Shown here piece after piece: positions 59,062 through 64,000 of a stretch of DNA of 64,000 nt. The translations under genes were made by a program, and so were the position numbers. Under the pieces are notes generated by a model. That model saw only the letters and a list, made by a program, of their open reading frames with translations, was not told the origin of the DNA and made no database searches. The stretch lies in NCBI GenBank assembly GCA_910584475.1, contig CAJUBD010000013.1:1-64000 (forward strand), in the 5' to 3' direction. The stretch comes from an uncultured Treponema sp. Lineage in GTDB: Bacteria; Spirochaetota; Spirochaetia; Treponematales; Treponemataceae. Each line of letters starts with the position of its first letter. The first letter of the stretch is position 1.

Positions 59062-62000
59062 ATGACAAGGAAAAATTTTTTTTGCAAATTGAACTTTCTC
59101 ATTGTGCTTGCGGCGATTTTTACTGCGCTCGTTTTGGGTGGATGCGACAATTTGCTTTCTTCCGACTTGGCGAAAAACCTGAACGCGGATTCCGCGCAAA
59201 TACAAGAAGGTTATGGAACGGTGAGCGGAAGCGTGGCTTCTGCGAACACGAGTTCTGCCGCGGCGCGAACTGCTATTGCGGATATTAATTTAAGTAATAT
59301 TTCCTACACAATTTTTGCAGAAAACGGCTCTCAAAAAATCTTTGGCACGGTGGAAGCCAATGGAACTTTCTTCATCACGCTTCCTTTTGGCACTTGGGCG
59401 ATTACTGTAAATGGCTCTAATGCCGATGCTCCTATTTTATCGCAAACAAAAAATATTACGCTTTCCACTAACTCTCCGAGCACGACTTTGGATTTTAATC
59501 CAACTTTTTCCACAAATCCTGCGCTTGGCGAGGGTACAATTTCCTTGAATGTTTCGTTTCCCGCTAGAGTTGACGACACTTCCACAATTCAAAATGTAGA
59601 ATACATTTTGCAAAAAGACGAAACAAAAATTCCGGTAAACGTGAGTGCGACTGATGTCGCTAATGGAAGTTTTATAATCCAACACACTCTCGCAGATTTG
59701 GGCGCATACAATCTTACGATAAATTTCTACGGCGATTTTTCCAATCTCGTCTATCGCATCGACCAAATCGTAAATGTCTATGCCAATTTAACTACGGATG
59801 AATTCCATGGAAGTGCGCCGTACATTTCGGGCGGACAAATCGTGCTCGATGATGACCGTCTGAAAGAATTCCAGAACACCACGCTCTATGTAGGCGGCAC
59901 AGACATAAACGGCAAGCCCGCAAGCGACACGAACACTGGAACGCAGTTCGATCCGCTCGCGACACTCAACCGTGCGTTGGAATTGATGAACAATTCCGAT
60001 TTTGATAACAGTACGGAATTCCGCGTCTTCCTAAAGGGCGATGTCGGGGATGGCGCATCGCTTTCATTGAACGAAAAACTCACGATAGCGAGCGCGGACG
60101 GCACGGCTCACACGATAACAGGTTTGGGGCGCACATTCACTGTAGCCTCTAACGCTGAACTGACGGTGCAAGACATTAACTTCGAGAAGATAGACTTTGC
60201 TGTGGCGACAGGTTCGACACTTTCCGCGAAAAGCGTGAATTTCAAGGACATAGGCTTTACCGTAGAAGGCACAGTTGACATGGACTCCTGTATCGTGGAC
60301 GGCGGCAACAGTGCGGGCGGCGTGTATGTCAAAAGTGGCAGCATGTTCACGATGAAGGGCGGCGAAATAAAGAACTGTCATTCGAATATGTATGGCGGCG
60401 GGCTTTGCATTCAGGGCACGGTGGAACTCACAGGCACAAAATTAATCGGCTGCTCTGCGGAAAATCTGGGCGGCGCAGTTTATATCGCCAATACTGGCAC
60501 GTTCAAGATGAACGGTGGAGAAATCAGCGGCAATACGACTGATGGCGACGGAGCCGGAGTGTACGTTGCCGATGGCGGAACATTCACTATGAGCGGCTCG
60601 GCAAAAATTACGGAAGACAACGATGTTTACATTTCAAGCGGGGTTATCAATATTGCGGACGAACTTTCAGAAGATTTTTTCGCAAGAATAACAATACCTC
60701 AAGACCAATACACGAATGGAACTCAAATTATTTACAAAAACGGTGCTGGAACAATCACGGATGGCATTTGCGATAAGTTTACGGTCACTCCCGACTCCAA
60801 CGGTATTGAATGGAAAATTGTTCCCGATGCCACACTCGAGTACGGCGTTCTCAAAAGCGAGGCCGACCTTATTTATGTGCGCGGAACAGGCGCGGGCTGG
60901 TACGAAGACAATGGCAAGGGCGACATCATTGGCGACGACAATAATCTTGGAAACCGCGAGCATCCTTTCGCCACCATACAAAAGGCCGTCGACACAGTGC
61001 TCAGCAGAAACGATGGAAGCGAAAGATACACGATTTATGTTGACGGCGAAGTGACGCTTTCTTCTTCTGACCTTTCAGGTGCGAATGAAATGGCTTCGTT
61101 CGCCACGCTTGACAAAACCTTGAATCTAACGATAAAAGCCTTGTCCGAAACGAAAAAGGCTACGCTCAACGCAGACGGCGCGAACACTTCGAAACGCGTC
61201 ATAAACGCCACTCCCAATACAGCCAATGGCGGCATATTGAATCTCACGCTGGAAAAACTTATCATTAAAAATGGAAATCATACAACTGGAAGAGGCGGCG
61301 GAATTCATTTCAATTCTGTGGGAGGCACTCTAAAAATTTCCGACAGCGACATCATCGACAACAAGGCAAAGCGCGGCGGTGGAATTTCTGTATTTGGCGG
61401 CACGTTCACGGCGACAAACTGCAAAATAAGCGGCAACAAGGCTGACAACACTCCAGACTCAGGCGGCGGTGTTTATCTCGGTGAAAACGGAAAGTTAGAG
61501 CTAGAAAATGTGGAAATAAGCGGAAACACGGCGAGCGGACAAGGCGGCGGAATTTTCGTTGGTGATGGCATCGATTTCGAGATGACAGACGGCACCACGA
61601 TAAGCAAAAATAAGGCTGCATCGGGCGGTGGAATTTTTGTGGCAAATACTGCCGCGTTTACTTTGACTGGCGGAACTATCAGCGAAAACGAGTGTAAATA
61701 TTCAGATTCAGGTTCAGGTGGGGGCATTCGGTTTGGTAATGATGGTGCCAGCATTACTGGTAAAGTTACGATTAGAGGCGGCTCAGTCATCGGAAACAGT
61801 TCTTACAAAGGCGGAGGAATTTATTCTGCGGGCACGCTTGAGATGGTGGGGTCGGCAATCATTGAAAATAATAAGGCGATTGGTAGCAACGGCCTTGGCG
61901 GTGGCGTGTACATTCAAAGCGGTGGAAAGATGACGATAAGCGACGGTAAAGTCAGAAACAACACGGCGACGGGAGGCGCGGGAATTTATGCTTTTAGGGC

Positions 62001-63090
62001 CATGCCTTCCGCAAGCGACATCACGGTTACGATGAGCGGCGGCGAAATCAGCGGCAATATTTCGGATAAATATGGCGGCGGCATTTACGTTGATAAAAGT
62101 ACGGTCAACTTGAACGGCGGCGTGATAAGAGGAAATAAGTCTAACTTAAATGGCGGAGGTATTAATGTCTATGACGGCATAGTCACAATGACCGATGGGG
62201 AAATCAGCGGAAATACGTCAGATAATGGCGGCGGTGTTTATGTTAACGCTACCACATCCGCAGCTGATAGAGGCAAATTTACTATGACTGGTGGCACAAT
62301 AAACGGCAACACAGGCACAAGCAAAGGCAGCGGAATTACCATTGAGGAATTAGGCGAATTTACAATGGAAGGCGGCTTGGTAAGCGGCAATACATCCGGC
62401 GGTAAAGGCACGGGCGCATATATTGATTGCAATGCTACGCTCGTGATGAAAGATGCGGTAAAATTCGCGGAAGACGATGACATTTATCTTTATACTAATA
62501 CGGGATTGCCAATTCCGACAATCCAAATTGCTGGCGCACTCACGGAAGGCAAAGTCGCCACAGTCACGCCTTCAGATTATGTGGATGGCAGAAAAGTTTT
62601 GTCCGCGGCATCCGGCTCTGGCGTAACGATAGACCAAACTATTTGCGACAAATTCGCCGTAACGCCCGAAGGCAGCACGAAATGGAAAATCATGGAGAAT
62701 CCTGCGGACAATACGGGAATCCTCAAGAAAGGCGACTCTTCGGGCGGAATCTCAATTACCGTTCCGGGGATTGAAACATATACATTCACGATTATGACCG
62801 GCAATCCCGAAACGCCGCTTACTGATGGAATGACATTGCAAAGCGGAAGTTCAATGACATTAAAGCAAGTAGAAGATTCCAAAGGAAACCCTTTAAATAG
62901 CGAATGCGTTTTGGAAATTCGAGACGCTTCTGGAAACCCTTTCCCCAATTCGTCCGCTATAGGCACGCCTACAATTTCCATAAGTGTGCCCAATTTACCA
63001 GTCACGGCTTCAGCGCAGGTTTATATGAAAGCGACATTGGACGGTGGAGCGGTAGTTGAAACGACAATTAGCGTAACGATCTCTCCATAG
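59062..63090 (+). CDS. Polymorphic-repeat parallel beta-helix lipoprotein, 1342 residues
   Basis: Signal peptide with lipobox VLGGC (Cys28). From about 280 to 1190 a long parallel beta-helix is built from repeats such as GGGIFVADGGTFTMSGSAKI and ISGNTS, with G-G-G-I/V and I-S-G-N-T at regular spacing, as in polymorphic outer-membrane proteins and adhesins. Two interior VTVS-like domains interrupt it near 610-690. The C-terminal about 100 residues are a separate beta-rich domain. A surface adhesin or glycan-binding protein is likely; repeat-rich DNA makes length variation plausible. Confidence 0.85.
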   Translation: MTRKNFFCKLNFLIVLAAIFTALVLGGCDNLLSSDLAKNLNADSAQIQEGYGTVSGSVASANTSSAAARTAIADINLSNISYTIFAENGSQKIFGTVEANGTFFITLPFGTWAITVNGSNADAPILSQTKNITLSTNSPSTTLDFNPTFSTNPALGEGTISLNVSFPARVDDTSTIQNVEYILQKDETKIPVNVSATDVANGSFIIQHTLADLGAYNLTINFYGDFSNLVYRIDQIVNVYANLTTDEFHGSAPYISGGQIVLDDDRLKEFQNTTLYVGGTDINGKPASDTNTGTQFDPLATLNRALELMNNSDFDNSTEFRVFLKGDVGDGASLSLNEKLTIASADGTAHTITGLGRTFTVASNAELTVQDINFEKIDFAVATGSTLSAKSVNFKDIGFTVEGTVDMDSCIVDGGNSAGGVYVKSGSMFTMKGGEIKNCHSNMYGGGLCIQGTVELTGTKLIGCSAENLGGAVYIANTGTFKMNGGEISGNTTDGDGAGVYVADGGTFTMSGSAKITEDNDVYISSGVINIADELSEDFFARITIPQDQYTNGTQIIYKNGAGTITDGICDKFTVTPDSNGIEWKIVPDATLEYGVLKSEADLIYVRGTGAGWYEDNGKGDIIGDDNNLGNREHPFATIQKAVDTVLSRNDGSERYTIYVDGEVTLSSSDLSGANEMASFATLDKTLNLTIKALSETKKATLNADGANTSKRVINATPNTANGGILNLTLEKLIIKNGNHTTGRGGGIHFNSVGGTLKISDSDIIDNKAKRGGGISVFGGTFTATNCKISGNKADNTPDSGGGVYLGENGKLELENVEISGNTASGQGGGIFVGDGIDFEMTDGTTISKNKAASGGGIFVANTAAFTLTGGTISENECKYSDSGSGGGIRFGNDGASITGKVTIRGGSVIGNSSYKGGGIYSAGTLEMVGSAIIENNKAIGSNGLGGGVYIQSGGKMTISDGKVRNNTATGGAGIYAFRAMPSASDITVTMSGGEISGNISDKYGGGIYVDKSTVNLNGGVIRGNKSNLNGGGINVYDGIVTMTDGEISGNTSDNGGGVYVNATTSAADRGKFTMTGGTINGNTGTSKGSGITIEELGEFTMEGGLVSGNTSGGKGTGAYIDCNATLVMKDAVKFAEDDDIYLYTNTGLPIPTIQIAGALTEGKVATVTPSDYVDGRKVLSAASGSGVTIDQTICDKFAVTPEGSTKWKIMENPADNTGILKKGDSSGGISITVPGIETYTFTIMTGNPETPLTDGMTLQSGSSMTLKQVEDSKGNPLNSECVLEIRDASGNPFPNSSAIGTPTISISVPNLPVTASAQVYMKATLDGGAVVETTISVTISP

Positions 63091-63379
63091 TGTCTTTCCC
63101 CCTCGCAACGGGAAACGGCGGATTGCCTCGCTTTCGGGGACACTTTTCAAGGCTTCGTTCAAAGTGCGTTTCTCGGGCTTTTCGCTTCCTCGTATTGTGC
63201 GGCCCGTGAAATAGAACGCCGCCGTCCGCTTGGGACGGAACTTGTCTATCGCGTTTCTTTAAAAAAGCGCAGAAAAATTAAACTTTCTATTGTAAAATTG
63301 AGCCTTGTGGTTTTATTTTACAGTTAACACGCATAAAATCTCTTGCAAAATTTTGATTTCCATGGTAAACTGAAACAAT
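63091..63379. other. Gap with GC-rich block
   Basis: The block 63091-63245 is much richer in G and C than its surroundings and could encode on the minus strand an open stretch (FRPKRTAAFYFTGRTIRGS) without a clear start. No known RNA is recognised. The remainder is A/T-rich and leads into the next gene. Confidence 0.3.
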
Positions 63380-64000
63380 ATGTCTATAATTCAGGCGATA
63401 AAGGACTTTTTGGACAGCATTTTTCGCAGTAATTCGCCAGAAGTACAAAAGCGGCTTAGTTTGCGCAAGCTTGAAAATGAACTTCGCGAATCTCCGTCGA
63501 TGCTTTATAAGAATGAACTCGTCCAGCCGAATTTTGCCGAGGCGTTGCGCATACTTTTTGTGAACACTCGTCCGATCGCCAAAATTCTCGAAAACACGAT
63601 TTCAAGTTCCGACATTAGGCGGAACAGCCGTTTTGAACAAGAACTCATTATCACCGCATACAGCGCGGAAGACAGGCAGTTGCTCGATTCGCTTTCATAC
63701 GAGGCGCGAAAAAAGGCTTTATTTGAAGCCGATCCTAATTCCGAGCACAGGATTCTTGAGGCGCAGCGCAGCGGACTTGAAAAAATCGTGGCGGACACCA
63801 AGCTTCCGCAGTTCGCGAAGATGGACGAAATCATCACGCATTTAAAGCAACTCACGGATTTGTGCCATTTCAATTATATCGTGCCGCTCCAACTTTTTGA
63901 CGGAGATTTTGCCGAACATTATAATGACGAGAATTTCGTTCCGCAATTTTTGGCGTTGCCCGCCGCGACTTTGGAAAACACTTTCCTCGACCTTTATTAT
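63380..64000 (+). CDS. Spirochaete-type conserved protein, 5' part (3' end outside window)
   Basis: ATG 63380; 207 residues visible and the frame is open to the edge. Soluble and helical, with MSIIQAIKDFLDSIFRSNSPEVQKRLSLRKLENELRES at the start and an Asp/Leu-rich body. It resembles the uncharacterised DUF5312-like proteins of Treponema, but I recall this only loosely. No signal peptide. Function unknown. Confidence 0.7.
   Translation, partial: MSIIQAIKDFLDSIFRSNSPEVQKRLSLRKLENELRESPSMLYKNELVQPNFAEALRILFVNTRPIAKILENTISSSDIRRNSRFEQELIITAYSAEDRQLLDSLSYEARKKALFEADPNSEHRILEAQRSGLEKIVADTKLPQFAKMDEIITHLKQLTDLCHFNYIVPLQLFDGDFAEHYNDENFVPQFLALPAATLENTFLDLYY

Overview
The window looks like the chromosome of a host-associated spirochaete close to Treponema. 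The grounds are many lipoproteins with short spirochaete-type lipoboxes, paired bacteriohemerythrins, a FecR and beta-barrel surface operon, and parallel beta-helix lipoproteins. This is inferred from protein character; no rRNA or other taxonomic marker is present. Two parts with different character meet near 34-36 kb.

Positions 1 to about 34.4 kb are part of an integrative conjugative element (ICE) or similar element. Its processing and coupling genes are a VirD2/RlxS-type relaxase (29065-30330), topoisomerase III (30755-32830) and a VirD4/TraG coupling ATPase (25089-27380). A 2515-residue Ig-repeat lipoprotein follows. A leftward operon (15048 to beyond position 1) encodes an ArdC-like protein, several unknown proteins and three large polyvalent proteins carrying RadC/JAB, ArdC-N, zincin, toxin-nuclease-like and ADP-ribosyltransferase-like domains. 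A small rightward operon (15221-16589: unknown, PilZ-like, 55-residue membrane protein) starts from the same divergent control region. No integrase, VirB genes or att site are visible, so the element probably continues to the left.

Unusual signals in the element: (1) a tRNA-like RNA gene with its own near-consensus promoter lies antisense inside a polyvalent gene that stays open through it; (2) several operon proteins end in Gly-Arg or Arg, and three share a C-terminal helical module, which suggests a common delivery tag; (3) six copies of a 24-base hairpin sit at gene ends between 25 and 34 kb; (4) an AAGTGCCGTAT repeat cluster between relaxase and topB is a candidate oriT/operator; (5) strong promoters sit so close to two start codons that their mRNAs should be leaderless.

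From 34.2 to 36 kb there are a DNA-methylase remnant and an IS1202/ISNCY-like transposase. From 36 kb on the genes look like ordinary chromosome: two hemerythrins (one with an in-frame UGA), an aldo/keto reductase with its XRE regulator, four genes in the apeO-P-Q-R order of aryl-polyene clusters, ctpA, rsmE, a WecG-type glycosyltransferase, an AAA+ sigma-54-type activator, a TrmJ-like methyltransferase, an SDR enzyme carrying an in-frame palindromic insertion, then a signalling and surface series (STAS protein, adenylate cyclase, FecR protein, beta-barrel protein, two repeat lipoproteins). A conserved spirochaete-type gene runs off the right edge.
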